A stretch of 64,000 nt of DNA from Phoronis australis (taxonomy: Eukaryota; Phoronida; Phoronidae), in assembly GCA_002633005.1 (NCBI GenBank), contig NMRA01000148.1, positions 62,001 through 126,000 of the forward strand, read 5' to 3'. This document shows positions 20,403 through 33,839 of this stretch, piece by piece. Positions within the stretch are counted from its first letter, which is position 1. Each line of letters opens with the position of its first letter. The notes under the pieces are model-generated. The model searched no databases. It was not told the origin of the DNA and saw only the letters and a program-made list of their open reading frames with translations. The translations under genes and the position numbers were made by a program.

Positions 20403-23158
20403 ATAGGAACGGGTGAGGATAAGAACTATAACAGCTGTACTGTGATAAAAAAATCTTGCCCACTTGGGACTAAAATAATCGCCAAAATTGACATTCCATT
20501 TTTCAAGGGCCTCTAACATTGGAAATGCCCACAATTTGTGAAAATGTTATATGGCTATGCCGTAGAAGTTTAATATGAAAAAGCATTTATTTGGTGCTGC
20601 TTGTCATTTATGAAAAAGCTGAAAATATAGATTTTCATTTATTCAGCATATGGTGTCTTAAATTGGTAAGATTTTACCGGATGAAAGTTTTTCAAGTTAA
20701 GCAAAGGTTCGACTAGTGTCATCCTACTTGTGCAAGTTTTACTTTATTTTTCTCGTGTCTTACATTCAGTCACTTTTTACAATTGGGATTAGTGTTATAA
20801 AAAGCTGATGAATCAAGCCTAATGGTGAACTTGTGTCAATTATGCACAGTAATGATTGTCAAAACCACCATTGTTCAAATTTGAAAGGCTTCCTTCAGTG
20901 GTATAAATGCTTTAGAATCCAGTCATGCCGTGGTAATAACAAAGTTAAGATTTCTTTTAGTTATTTGTTTTTAGAAATTTGCTCTGCTTTTCTATTATAG
21001 CACATTCTGAATTAAAATTAAATTGTTTTCCATAAAACTGACCAAAGTTAGGGTCAGTTTCGTCGTGTGAGTGATCAATTTTCAAGTTGAGTTTTGAGTA
21101 CAGAGATGAGATTGCGGGCTGAGAATATGGTTCATAGCAGCCTTAATTAGTAGATCAATTGATTCATACTGTCCAGAACTCTGCTTAACGTGTCGCAAAT
21201 CACATTTTGAACTTGTTAAAAAGAAAACATTGCTAGTCTATTAAGTTATAAAGACAGATTTGACAAATGATTGATGTAGGGTCTTGTTTTTGTTGTTTTA
21301 TGAAGGTGGTAAGATGGAATCAAGCTTGTATTTAGAATCAAATTTAGAAAATCATGCTCCACACACACTGATATGGAAACTTGTGATATACATCCAGGGA
21401 TAATGTAAAGCAGTAACTAAATTTCGATGCTATTTCAATCTATCCTAAGCTTACCAAGTTACAGTTGTATTCATAGTAAATGTGTAAAGAAAAAATGCAA
21501 ATGGATCACCTTTGGACTAATGATCTACTTAGCAGGAACACGTCACCGCCATCATACAGTTTTATTTTCTAGCACCACATCATGGTATGGTAATTCTCCA
21601 CTAACTCCCCTCATTTTCCACTCCAAAAATTATTTTGAAAAATAATATTTTGTCTCACACTTATTTTGCTTGAGGCTACTTGGTGGGAATTTGTTGCCTC
21701 ACCTAATTCGCACGCAGTCAGTGTTGCACTTTGGAAAATGTCAACGCAAAGCCCCATTATCAATTTTAGTAATACAGACCTATGTAAGTGTATTAATAAG
21801 GTCTGAACATTGTATGTTCACTTAATTCATCCATTTATCTGGGATGTCTCATGCTGTTAACATGTGGTGACATAGATGGGTGTCGTGTCATTCAAGAGTC
21901 ATGTGCTTCACCAATAATCAGGTAAAGTACTATTACACTGGAACAGGATAATGTAACTTAATTACTGTTCATCGATCACCTTGGCAACCGGTAGGCTGCT
22001 TTTCATTAAATTTACACAGGAACAGTTGGTTACTCAGTTAATTTTGCACACCCGTTAACTGCGAACTCAGTATATTCAATTTATTTGGCACACCCCCATT
22101 ATCAGGAAAATATATTTAATTTTATTTTGGGCGAAATAAGTTGAGATTTACTGTACTTAATGGACTTGAGTCAGTGATGTGCAAGGAAACTTTTTATCAC
22201 AAAACTTATTGAAAAATATACAGTAACTTATATGCTCGGTAACATTCATGCCTTCACAATATTTTTTCTGCATCTTGTCAAATAATAGCAAAATGATTTG
22301 AACCATAAGCAAGCAAATTTCATCTCATGGAAACAAGCATCATTCATTAACAAAGATAATATTTGTTTAATATTTTCTATTCTAAAGTACAAAATGTTAA
22401 AGTTTTCACTTTAAAAAGCCAAAGTTTTCAGGCTAATAGGCCATTAATATAAGTACAGAAAGGCTACTCTAGCTAATAGAATGAATAAGAATTTTGCAAG
22501 TTTCCATAAAAAAATTTCAGGTGTGTGGAAATTACAGCAATCTTCTTAGAAAAAACATTTTCTTAGAATAAAATGGGTCACATTATTACAAACGCCTTGA
22601 CAGTATATTCATTCAGTTAGTTTGCTCACCATAGATTTTTAAGGTATACGATTTCATAGTATAAAACCTAGTTCTTAAGGAAACATTTGAAAATTTTTTA
22701 GCAAAGGTAGTTATTCAAATTAATTATTTACTGAGAATATGCATGTATTTTAAAATGTTTCCAATTGTGTATAGTTGGAGAAAAAAGGTTTGTTTTACTT
22801 AGAGGAGGGATGGAGAGAGCTTGTTTGAAGTTTTCGCCATTGCCATTAAAATACGTTCAACCTTGACCATTATTACTCATCTGTATGTAATGAGACTAAT
22901 TATTGTTATTTTTAACCTTGTTTTGTACTTTTGTGAGGTTCAGTGGTTTGTCTGTTATCTCACCCTTATGGTTTGGTTTGAGAAAAGAAATGTAGTGACA
23001 CTAAGATGTAGCCAGGGCGAGTTTGGTGAATTGGCTTAAAGATTCCATCTCTGACCTCGAGTACTGGTTCTCTTTTTCTATTATTATAGCTTTAGTGCGT
23101 ATATTATGTGTAATTTATTCAGATTCGGAAGGATGAACTGTATCGTTATTTTTATATT
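20403..23158. other. 3' flank of the Ly6 gene, no other gene seen
   Basis: AT-rich DNA that should include the Ly6 3' UTR. No polyadenylation site can be chosen with confidence among several AATAAA-like hexamers. No coding segment is recognised. Confidence 0.5.
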
Positions 23159-23159
23159 G

Positions 23160-23221
23160 TATTTGTAAATCGGTAAAAATAAATTTGTTGTATTTGTAAA
23201 TCGGTAAAAGTAAATTTGTTT
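23160..23221. repeat. 31-bp tandem duplication
   Basis: Two adjacent copies of a unit beginning TATTTGTAAATCGGTAAAA, differing at one or two positions. Each contains a TAAATTTGTT segment. Confidence 0.75.
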
Positions 23222-25463
23222 CAAACATTTTTACAATCAGTTTCGCTGGGTTATCCTACCTGTTATTTCAATATTTTTAATCAGATTGTATGTTCCAAAC
23301 GTTTACCTGAGAATGGTGATCTTGCCTTATTCACAAGTTATGTGTGTTTAATCAAATACCTACGAAACTATTGCAAAAATGTATCTTCTGGAAGTATAAA
23401 GCTTGTAGAATTTATTTTTTCATTGTGCACCAATCTCTGATTATGGGTCACGTGGCCATGTCTTATTGTTAAAAGTTCAGCAAAAAATGTTCTCTCATAG
23501 CAGAGCAGGACTAACAATAATATGGATAAGTTTCGTTTAGTACGTATCTAAGTATTCAAGCTGAAATCTCAAAAACAGTGTTACATTTTTCTATGTTAAC
23601 ATATCATTTTCCGGTACAGGTAATACAGCTTTTGAATTTTGTCGTTACTCATGCAAACGAGTGCAACATTTTGCGTTTTAGAGAACTGGGTAAATCATAT
23701 GATGTTCCGAAGTTATTATCAGTCTACGGATGCTACGGATTCAAGTAACCCCCGACTGGCTCCGTCGCCGCCGTTGCGTTTGGCCGCCATGTTGAATTCT
23801 GCTGGCTACGCCAGTGTTGTCACATGTTTCAAAATACTGGCAGCACGATTACTCTTTGGCTTTTTACAGCTACAACCAAAACTGACGCGTCAGAGCTCAT
23901 CCCATATACTTACACGGGATTTTCTTTCTCAGTTCAGGAAATTTGCGTCTGTTGTTCGAAGGAACGCCGTCGACTGTTGACATTCTATTACGCATACGGT
24001 GTCTCCCCTCTGTTCGTAAACTGATCAATGTCAAATTGACTGGAGTCACTAGAGTTTCGGATGATAAAAAAGTTTGAGGATCAATCAAGGAACTGTTTTT
24101 ACGGGACACCTGACAGCAAACGTCATCGGTCTATTCTGTTCGTAGTCTAATCTTGAACTGAAACTACCACAATATGATACGGTAATGAATAAAATAACGT
24201 GGGGTGAGAAAAAGTTAAGGATAGATGTAAGAATAAATATTTAAACCCCAGACATTATTTATCACGAATTTTGAATGTAGTAGCAGAATTAAATAAGCAG
24301 ATGTTTAACAACCTTTAATGGTATCACATGCGAATGTAGAAACTTCTATGTTTTTCAAAAGCATCACTCTTACAATACTAAAGTTTTAAACAGCCAAGTA
24401 ACGATAAATCGAATTAGTTTTCAGCCGGCTGATTCTTCACAAGCTTATGTTGGTACCCAACAGATTATCGAATTTGGTTTCTGTTTTACGTAAGTAAGCG
24501 AACTAAATTCATCTGGCCATTTCGTCTCGGTAAAGTTCACAAGTAGCTATCCTGGTTGCTGTTCAGAGATATCCAGTAGAGTTCTCTGTGCGACAATGTT
24601 TTCTCTCTAAGTCGCTTTTTGTTCCTGAAAAGCTCACATGGGCATTGTTTCTGAAACAGCGGTTTATTCAAATCTCATTTTGTTGCCGAAAAGCTCCCAT
24701 AGGCACTATTTCCGTATCGAACATCCCCGGAAGTTCTTAAGTGGTGCGCTACTATGGCTCATGCAGGCCGATGACCGACTTCTTGTTGAAAAAGCAGGAG
24801 ATTGTATATTTTAATAGACCGTAACGCGGAACAAGTTGAGTGTCAGTCAAACATTTAGACCGTGCGTTCTACAATATAAAGTAGTGTGAATTTCGAGTTG
24901 AGTGGATGGTGGCACCAAAAAAATCTGAATTTTAGTAGATTGCCAGTGAACGAGCAAAATTCGAGAGCCATTCCTAGTTTGAAGCTGCCAGGCTCAACTA
25001 CATAGCTGCCTGGCTATTTGGGTACTTTCTTGCACCCATTACATTTATTATTCTACAAGGGAAAACGAGAAATGGGGGGTGTGAAAAGATCACGGCCTCG
25101 CGCGTTAGTGACGAACTTGACCACACAGTGGAAATATCATCTCCCCCCCGGACTGTTAGAACACTTCGTAAAAATATAGACAAAAGTCACCATGATCTCG
25201 ACCATACATTTTATTTTATCTGTATAAGCAGTTATACGTTTGAAAATTTGTTTCTGAACGGCTAATTAGGTGCACGAACTTCAGTTGTGAACCCACACGC
25301 TGTTCGAGCCTCGTTAACTCTCATGAGGTCTGTGTTAGAATAGCCTGACGGCCCATCTGGATAGTCCGAAACATACAGAATAGCAAACGATCTGTTCGAA
25401 GAAGGCTTTGCAGCGGTTTAAAGTCCCATCCATCACAAAAATTAAGTTTTGATTTAGACTACT

Positions 25464-25710
25464 TACCGTTATGCAATTAGTTTCAATTATTGTGTCCCAG
25501 CTAATAAGTTGGAAAGGATTTCAAGGCTTCGAAACAACGGTTCGTTACTTGACTAATCAGGCTTTTTAAGTTGGCTTGTCGTCACGGCGCGTCATTTTAA
25601 GCGCTGAATATGGTTTCAACCAATAATGAACGGTTAGTTCAGAAATTACTTCTCATCTGGCTGAGGAACAAGTTGAGACCAATTCCAAACAGCGGTAAGT
25701 GGTCTAAATC
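25464..25710. repeat. Dispersed repeat, copy 2
   Basis: Co-linear with 8516-8745. Matching anchors include CTTACCGTTA, AAGTTGGCTTGTC, ACTTCTCATCTGG and GTGGTCTAAAT. A 66-codon open frame starts inside it but has no recognisable domain. Confidence 0.5.
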
Positions 25711-26104
25711 AAAAGTTTCAAATTCCAAAATGTGCGGTTATCAGTATGTAGCCGAGTTCGATGAACTGAGACGAACAATTAGTGCCTACCATATGTACGT
25801 AGGTGTTTGATTGAGCCTGTCGATCGAAGCCATGCGTGCCGGGCTTACTTTAGACCTTGTTGGTTGAATTTTGTCAGCGAATTTGATTACACTAGTGATC
25901 TTTAGTTAAAAGCTGCAAGTACAAAAGTTGGATATCTACCATCAATCAAAGTATACTGAAGGTGACACTGCATAAATATAAATAATAATTGCAGGTCGTC
26001 TTGTACATGTTGTACCAGACGTGCACAGGCCCCTCATGTGAGCCCATTGCACTGATAACCTGGAGCCATTTTATGCTTCAGTAATACATACTTAAAACCG
26101 AGTT

Positions 26105-26205
26105 GGCGAGCTCTAAAGACCTGACTCAAGGGTCTAGCAGTGTGCCCCAGTGGCTCTCGAAACCACGACCTTGAGTAAAGAAAGCGGACACTTATCACAT
26201 ACTGC
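26105..26205 (-). repeat. tRNA-derived SINE, copy 2
   Basis: On the minus strand it has TGATAAGTGTCCGCTTTC followed by ACTCAAGGTCGTGGTTTCGA, an A-box remnant and a fairly good B-box. It matches the copy at 4890-4990 across about 90 bp, including the TCAAGGGTCTAGCAGTG block. Confidence 0.55.
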
Positions 26206-29200
26206 CTCCTCTAGACAACGCGTAAGTCAGAAGATGACGAAATGGCGTCGTGTTGCGTCAAGATTGAAAACTGGGTTTATAGACAAGGAGCGTAAACTCT
26301 TCCATGGCGCGCCTTAATTTCCAGCTGCGGACTGAGCTGAATTCTTGAGGCCATGGAATCCGATTCCCGAGAATGGATTATTGGTTACCGGGTACGGAAT
26401 ATTTTCGGTGCATGTGAAATTTAGAGGTGTTCGTCTAGGGTTTGTGCCGCGGGTTTGACGTCTGATGGTTCGGGACCGGAGTATGCTAGGGGATCGTAGT
26501 TTGAGTAGAGGCGCAGCNTAGTTACAGGATATATTGTGCCACAGCTGGGTTCAATATTTTATATGTAATTTCTTAATGGCCCCATATTTGCATTAGGCAA
26601 CATGATCAGAAGACAATGAGATGCATTCCGTAACATAAGATGCTTGCGGAACGCTCATTTTTGTGGCAGGAAATCTTGGCTGCTGGAACGGAAAGGTATG
26701 AATTTTCTCCGATAATTCAACTTTCCAGGATTGTCAACTCATCCCTTCATGTAGTGGCGGCCATTACAATAGCCTTTCTTTGGAAAGTCTAAATGTCACT
26801 CTCGAAACAGTCATTCCCGTGGGTTTACATGATTTCGCTTGTCTCGCAAGGAATTTGTTTTACGAACGCACCCCTGTTTGTGGAAATTGGCCAACCCCTT
26901 AAAATAATCGGTGCAGGAATGTGGTCGATTTTCCAAAAAAAAAAATTGTTTTCGCAATTTTTATAATTATGTGAGCTTTGTAATCTTTCTCCAACCCACA
27001 CCTTTCTTTCTAAATAAGAATTCACATTTACAGATGTTTCTGGCAATCAACTTGAAAACGTGTACTATAGAGACATTGCCAATAATATGATTAGTTTTTT
27101 CGTCGCTTAGTTCTGAGAATATTTCTGTAAAATGGCATCTGTTTTCAATTCTGGAACAAAGTTTTTATCGAAAGTTGAAATAATTCTATGCCACTACGTT
27201 GAAAAGGTATTATAGGGAAAGATAATTCGATATTTGCTTTGTGTTCGGATTTTGCGAGTTATTTGGCAGAAGAGTAACGTTAAGAATGTATCTATTATAA
27301 TATCAATAACGTATGACGACGAAAAAGTGAAACTCAGTGTTGTTGCCTAGGTTTCACTTTGCGAAATGCAAGTCGTAGAGATGAGACGCTGATCGATGCC
27401 TTCGTGTTTTTGTTTGAGTGCAAATTACGTAAACGAGTAATTGGATTCTTGGGGTCGTTGACTCTGCATACGATATGGTGCATAATTCTCACTTCGGATT
27501 AAAATGATTCATCTTATAATACTGACTTTCCATGACGTATGTATGAGGATCTCTAGAATCTTATCCACAAACCTATGCATTTACTCATATATTTATAAAA
27601 CTATAAAATATAGTTCAGTACAGGTGTCTTCTGAAAGTAGAAAATTTGAAAATTTAGATTTTTGACATTGTACCATGCTGTCATTAATTAGATCACAGTT
27701 TTTAGCAAAAAAATAAAGAAACATTCATAGCAAAACACGTGTATCAATAACATGACGGAATTTCATTTGAAAAAATGATGAAATCTCAAAAAGGTTCGTG
27801 AAGCACATTATCCGATCAGCTCTTTCTAAGATGTTTCGAAGTTAGTCAAATTTGGATTTTTAGATCTTACGTAACCTTAATGTGTATGGTGTTTAAGCTG
27901 TTACTTGAACCGAAAGGACATCATATTTTAAACCCTGTCTAGGATAATTAGTACAACTTTGTTCTTTAGAATGGAACTGCGGCACAACCCAAAATCATAT
28001 ACACTATATCTGGAAAAATAGACAATGCATACGCTTCCGCTAACATGAAAGCATTGTTGTATTTGGTAAGTCGTGTTATTGAAATTGCAAGAGTGAAAAA
28101 TGTGCTACTTCCGCCGCCGCCAACGATGACGCTGCTGACTTTTTTACTAAACTTTCCTTTGTTAGTAAATGGCACTTTTCATTTTTAACTGAATAGTACA
28201 CTCGACTACATATTGATATTTCACCTTTCAGAAAACAGTTAATCTCATAAACGCAGCAATTTGTCACAGCAAGCATGACATACCGACGTTATACACGATT
28301 AGATTGTTACGCGGGAACATAAAAACATTTCATCCCCGGCAACATCACATGATTTTATTTCAATTTACTGAATGCATTATACCTACAAACGATCAATTAC
28401 GAATTAAATATGTCACAATATGATATCGTGCTTTGAAATAGGATAGATCATTCTCTGCAGTCACAAGTTGGCAAACGGTCAACATTTGCGGTAATCTACA
28501 CACAAGGCGGGTTTGACTACTCAATGCATACAAAAATAGATATTCTTGAAAACTGAAGCATAAGAGATAACTATTGTAGTAAATATTCGACAGAATCTAT
28601 TTCCTCCACGGCTCATCATTCTCTTAAAAGATCTTGCTAGATAACGAGGCGTGTATCCAGCATGGCATCTGAACACGGCAACTTAGTGATTCCAGCATCC
28701 TCGCTCTGTGCGACGTTCAGCTGCTAGCGGATTCAAAAATTTGCGAGTGAGTACGCAGTAATAATCCAGTGCCAATGTGTTTTCGCATGATCAACTGAAA
28801 CATACAACGCAAAGAACACAGCCAGAGATTTATATCAAGACAATTACTCGTGTTTGAGCAGAACTACGAGATGTAACAAGAGATGTCCTGCTCGCAGACC
28901 GCAAATCCCTGCCTACATATCCACACTGGAATAAACAACTTCAATGAACAGGAAATGGAAAACCTCGCAAAAATCACGCGCAAATCACCTGGAGAAGTTT
29001 TGTAAACAGCTTACTCCCTCAAATGGTTTTGGCCAATTATCGATTCCCCCAGTTCTTTAACAGCATACAAAGTAGAACAGGTTCTTTCGTTACACTATAT
29101 TGTTAAAGTGGGTAACTAAGTACAGTTAGTTATCAGCAGTGGACCTAAGCTAAATAGCGATTGCATTGTGCAGTGCAATCGTCTGCTTTGTCTTCCGGAA

Positions 29201-30007
29201 CAGCTAGGGGATTTTCATAGCGAAATTTGAGGCAACGGTTATTCCCTACTAGGTGTTTCGAATGGACAAAGTATTGTAATGAAATCTCAGTTGGTAATTT
29301 AGAAAATTTTGCTGACGTCGGCAAAACATTGTCAACTCAATCATTCAACAAAAATCGAATCGTTTTTAACAAAAACGCCAAAGAGCGTTCCGTTGTATGT
29401 ACTCAGGGACAGAACACTTGTGGCGTCGCGGATTCTCAAATGTTTCTGTTGTTACAAAATTTTGAATTGCTCAGTGAGGCCTGCGATTTTTACTTTTCAT
29501 CACGATAGCGTCTTTTCAGAAAGTACACAGTTAGTAATTGCTGAAACAGTGAAAGAAAGAGATGATGAAATTGCAACAAAGGAATGATTGGTGTAGCATT
29601 GCTGTGCGTGAACTTAAAATCTTTCCTAATCTCAAGATTGCGTATGAGTGAATTTGGAATGCGCGAGGCAACTTGACAAGTTCATTCAAATAATCACGTT
29701 CATGTTCATAAAACTTTGCACTGCACTAAACCAAATCACATTTGAATAAAATAATGTCAATTTTAATCTTTTTAACTACTGGCGATCTATTTCACCAAAC
29801 GATAATTGGTTTAGCTATTCAAATATTTCGTCGGTTCTGCGACACAACTTACTGTAAAGGAGAAAATGGGTGATCTTGAGTCCAATAATTACAAAAATTC
29901 TTTTCACTGAACCAAAAATTTAACCTGAATGCCTTAAAGAATATTCAGTTCCAAGTTCACGCATACGCGATCTTGAGTTCACGCACAGCAGCATTACAAC
30001 GATTGTA

Positions 30008-30721
30008 TCATAGGATACAACAACTGTTTCGTCTAAGCGCAGCCTGTACTCTCACAGAGGTGGGTTTCTGTCCAAACTCATGCGTGTCTATTGTCTTCAT
30101 CATGTCTTTGAACAGACTCACTATGTGCCAGTTGTATTTTGCCGAGCACTCAACGTAAGAACATTTCCATTGTTTCTTGACCACGTTAGCGCGTGCTTCC
30201 GAACGTTTCATCTTCTTCCCGTTTAAATCATGTTTGTTTCCCACTATCAGTATAAGAACGTTCTCTCTGCTCTCCAGAATTTGTTCCCGCAAAGACTTTA
30301 TGTAGTGAAAGCTCTCGTCGTTCGTAAGATCAAAAACAAGAATGTACGCCTTAGCGTTACGTAGACCAAATCCGCGAAAGTCTGTCCATTCATAAAGAGA
30401 GTTGACGGGAAAATACGGTATAACTGGACAGTCGATGATTTTCATCTGATAAAGTCGATCATTGATTATCACCGACGGATAATAGACACAACGTTTGTCC
30501 GTGTGTTCATAACCTTCTTGGAAATGGTTAGAAACAAACTGTTTGATGATACTGGTCTTGCCTACTCCTGGCGCCCCTAGAACCGCTACATTGACTCTCT
30601 GCGCGTCCGACTCTATGCACAATTGCTGTATACTGGTTGACATCATAGAAGAGTATTTCGCCCAACTCCGGTAGTGAATGGGGGCAATTTCCCTACCCGT
30701 GTCTTGCTTATCCCGCTTCAT
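30008..30721 (-). CDS. RASL10-type Ras-like small GTPase, single exon, 237 residues
   Basis: Ras-superfamily GTP-binding protein most like the RASL10A/RASL10B family. The P-loop GAPGVGKT is at residues 49-56, the G4 motif NKHD at 162-165 and the G5 motif ECSAKYNWHI at 191-200. The chain ends in a CAAX box, CCIL, whose final leucine favours geranylgeranylation. The G3 position reads IDCPVIP in place of D-x-x-G-Q, as in RASL10 proteins (ILDFPPI), so ordinary GTPase-activating-protein-stimulated hydrolysis is doubtful. FPVNSLYEW and GLRNAKAYILVFD are further family-specific blocks. The frame starts at M1, but M26 or M27 (MMSTS) lies closer to the usual RASL10 start, so the first 25 residues may be 5' UTR. 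Human RASL10B is membrane-associated; the role here is inferred only. Confidence 0.88.
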   Translation of the reverse strand: MKRDKQDTGREIAPIHYRSWAKYSSMMSTSIQQLCIESDAQRVNVAVLGAPGVGKTSIIKQFVSNHFQEGYEHTDKRCVYYPSVIINDRLYQMKIIDCPVIPYFPVNSLYEWTDFRGFGLRNAKAYILVFDLTNDESFHYIKSLREQILESRENVLILIVGNKHDLNGKKMKRSEARANVVKKQWKCSYVECSAKYNWHIVSLFKDMMKTIDTHEFGQKPTSVRVQAALRRNSCCIL

Positions 30722-33700
30722 ATAGGCCTACTAGTTGGAGGTAGCTTGCATACAAGAAGAGACACAATCTCGATTCATTAACGGACGAGAGTCCAACTTT
30801 CTCCTTGTATCGATCTGAAATTATCAAACTATCTGTGATTGCCTTCCTTCGAAGCAGTCGTAATTTCCACCAACCCTAACTGCACTCAGCGTACATTCAC
30901 TTCAAGCTCCGGCGTCGTATCTCTAAACCCTACCACGACATCGTCGGTTCTGCAACAGAGAGAAGCGTCAGGTAACTTCCTAGGCGGAAGCATAATACTG
31001 TTTAGTTCCCCTACAGCATAAACTGCTGTAAATACGCCTAAAAGAGCCGTGAGCCAATTAGATTCTCTGGAAAGATGCGCCGCTGTGATGCGCCGATGAG
31101 CTACGTAAGCGTTAGTTAGACACCTGCTACAAAATAAAATCGATATAAACCGCTATTGTCTGCATAAACCCATCTCTCTTTATGCCATGAAGGTTGACAA
31201 GGCTATACTGGTTTACAGCACAACCCGTATGGTTCTGAATCCTAGATTTATGAACTAATTCTCATTAGCAATTCATATCGTTGTCTATATATCCCGTAGG
31301 CAGCAAATAGTCTACGATTCTTTAGGATGTCCTCTGTTTTGATTTATTTTGCTGATAGAAGAATGAAGACACGATGAGACGCCAGGCATTAAGGAAGATA
31401 AGCACGCCAGAATACATTCACTAGCTCGGCATATCGATCATTCTCAACTTGGCAGTTTCAATTCTGTCTATGGAATACCGTCACCGAGCAAGAGTATTGG
31501 TTTTTTAACGATAAATCCTCATCTGGTCTTACACTGGAAAACCTACAAAGAAAGAAAAATCACATTCTTACTTAACGTGTAGTCAATTTGCCGGATCCAC
31601 TTAATTAGAGACGAGAGCGATATTCATATCTGTTCAGTTTAGAATAGATAGAACATTCAGAAAGATGTGCTTTGCTACAAAAGTGGTTGTCAATTACATT
31701 GTGTTAAATAAAATCAATCACATTACCGTCAAAGCAAATTTCATCACCATCAGTAAATATGCACTCTTAATTAAACTTATTATGTTAGGCTAAAAAATAG
31801 CAGACCGGTTTCTTTCCCGAGAAGTGATGTGGTATTTTTTATTGTACATTTTTTTTTCAAAAAAGTCACTTGACATGAGCTGAAGTGCCGCGTTATTTTT
31901 CCCCAGCTTCAGCGGTCCAGTGGCACTATTGCTGTCAACGGCGGGGGGGACGCACGGTCGGCTTTATTCCAGTCAAACCGGGAGGAGGTGACAATGACTC
32001 AAAACCACTTGTGTTTAGTAATTCTTTCTCCACCAATCAAGGTCAGAGCTGATTGTCGCAAAGTTATCAAACCATTTTGTTAAAAAATACCGTAACAGAT
32101 ACGTTTGCGTAGTTTTTGAAAAAGAAGCAATTGGCTTGAAATATTCATGATTTCATTTTCTTTAAAAACTGATCGTCAGGTTTCAAAATAGGTCGGGCGC
32201 AAATCAAAACCAGTAACTTATTTTGGCCTTTCCATCTCCTAATATAAATGTTCGATTAACAAGATGCTTCTAAATTACTGATAAAAATAACTGTACCCTT
32301 TGTTTTTGCTCTCCAAGAAATTCAGACAATGAACACAGAACTACTACATGTATTTGCTCCACAAGAAATTTCAGATAATTGCATTTTTGTTCCACGGCGA
32401 GAGATCATAGGCTATTTAAAAACAGCAGTCACAAAATCGCTAAATATATCATGTTAGGGGTGTGATTTCAACACTTTTCTCGAGGATAATGCCACTAAGT
32501 TTTACCTGCCAAAAAAGTAATTGGTTTCTACATAAAGAGTTAGAAGGGTTTGTTACTAGCTTGAAAATCAGTTTAGAACGGAGTTTAAACGAAAAAATAC
32601 ACCCACGATATTTTTCTTAAATTGATGTGACGAGTTCAGCGTGGTAGTAATAGTGTAAGTGCATTGAAACCACAAGTCTTAAAACGCCTGGAATTGGGCG
32701 ATTTCGTTCACAATGGATTGCATATAATTACAGATTTTGCTCTCATGAGCACCCGAGGCCGGTTACGGACATTCTGTACTTGCTGGGTGACAATTTTCAG
32801 CCGGGAATGGAATTTATTTCATCATGGTGTGATTAGGCTTTTAATCTTAGTATGAAAACGCTTTTAAAAGAGCGTTTAAACGCTTTTAAAAGAGCGTTTT
32901 CATTGTAGCGTAACCAGTGAACGGTACGTTACATTGTCCTTTTAACATTACTTAAACAGTACCATTGACAAGAGTGCCGAAAACCTCTTGAGTTGCAATC
33001 CAAAATTCCAAAAAATGTGATTGAATGAAATGTTTTTTGGAAAACATTGGTGTAACCTGTAAATTTGTTAAGAATCTGGCGTTGACTTGTGTCGAGCATT
33101 TGCAGTGAGATGGACTGAAAAATGGCGCAGTTTTGCATTTTTCGTGTTCTTTTTCTGAGCCTGGCTTCCTTATCAGTGGTAGTGAAAGAATTAATGACAT
33201 GCCAGTCAAAATAATGTTTGTATGTGCTCACGTGTATCACTTTTAAGGTCAAATGACAACTTTTCATTTTGTTCATAGAGTTAACGACAGAGTGGAAGAA
33301 AGCAGACAATACAAGTCCACCGCAAGAAAAAAAAACCATTAAGAATTATACATTGCCTCCTGCTGCAGAAATTCTCGAGGCCACGGTTTCTTTCACTATC
33401 TTGAGCTAATATTCAATTTTTGCGGAGTAAACCATTCGCGTGAGTTCCTCATGTAAACCAGGTAAGAATATGGATTATCACAAGGTATTCCTGAGTACCA
33501 CGTATGGTGGATTGTAAGATGCGGCGATGATGGCAGTAAAAATTGGTTACTGACTTTGATAAGCTTGGTTTCCGTGACGTTCACTGCGGGGCCAGTATTG
33601 ATCCTGATAGGTAGTCCTCGACACGAAAATATAAACCTTTTAATTATTTCAATTCAAACCTTAATTTCATCACAATAGCAAGGTAATTATTCTACCACCA

Positions 33701-33839
33701 GTCATCATCTTGTGAATACACTAGTCTAACCTTCGAACCATAGTTAGGTTCAAAGGTCGCTTATACATTGATAAATTCTCACTTGTGCAACCACAATGAA
33801 TGTTGACAAATGAAACAAAAGCAGGGGTGTTGAAAAACG
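30722..33839. other. Intergenic region upstream of the RASL10-like gene
   Basis: It should hold the RASL10-like promoter. A near-palindrome lies at 32852-32903. A 136-codon minus-strand frame at 32929-33339 has no recognised motif and is overlapped by another open frame, so it is not called a gene. A short polypurine G-run lies near 31945. Nothing else was identified. Confidence 0.45.
32852..32903. repeat. 52-bp near-palindrome (cruciform-capable)
   Basis: The unit begins ATGAAAACGCTTTTAAAAGA and ends GCGTTTTCAT, with a central GCGTTTAAACGC. ACGCTTTTAAAAGAGCGTTT occurs twice in tandem inside it. The arms pair with only small offsets. Confidence 0.8.

Larger units (their letters stand above)
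23222..30007. other. Intergenic region between the Ly6 gene and the RASL10-like gene
   Basis: About 6.8 kb with no recognised gene. A GC-rich patch at 23745-23800 contains GCCGCCATGTTG, an inverted match to the YY1-type AACATGGCGGC motif that often marks promoters. On the minus strand it opens MAAKRNGGDGASRG before a stop. It might be an isolated promoter or first exon, but no partner exon was found. SINE copy 2 (26105-26205) and dispersed repeat copy 2 (25464-25710) are also here. Confidence 0.4.

Noticed and set aside
32929-33339. 136-codon minus-strand open frame
   Set aside because: No motif or splice context, and a second frame over the same bases is also open, which points to chance.
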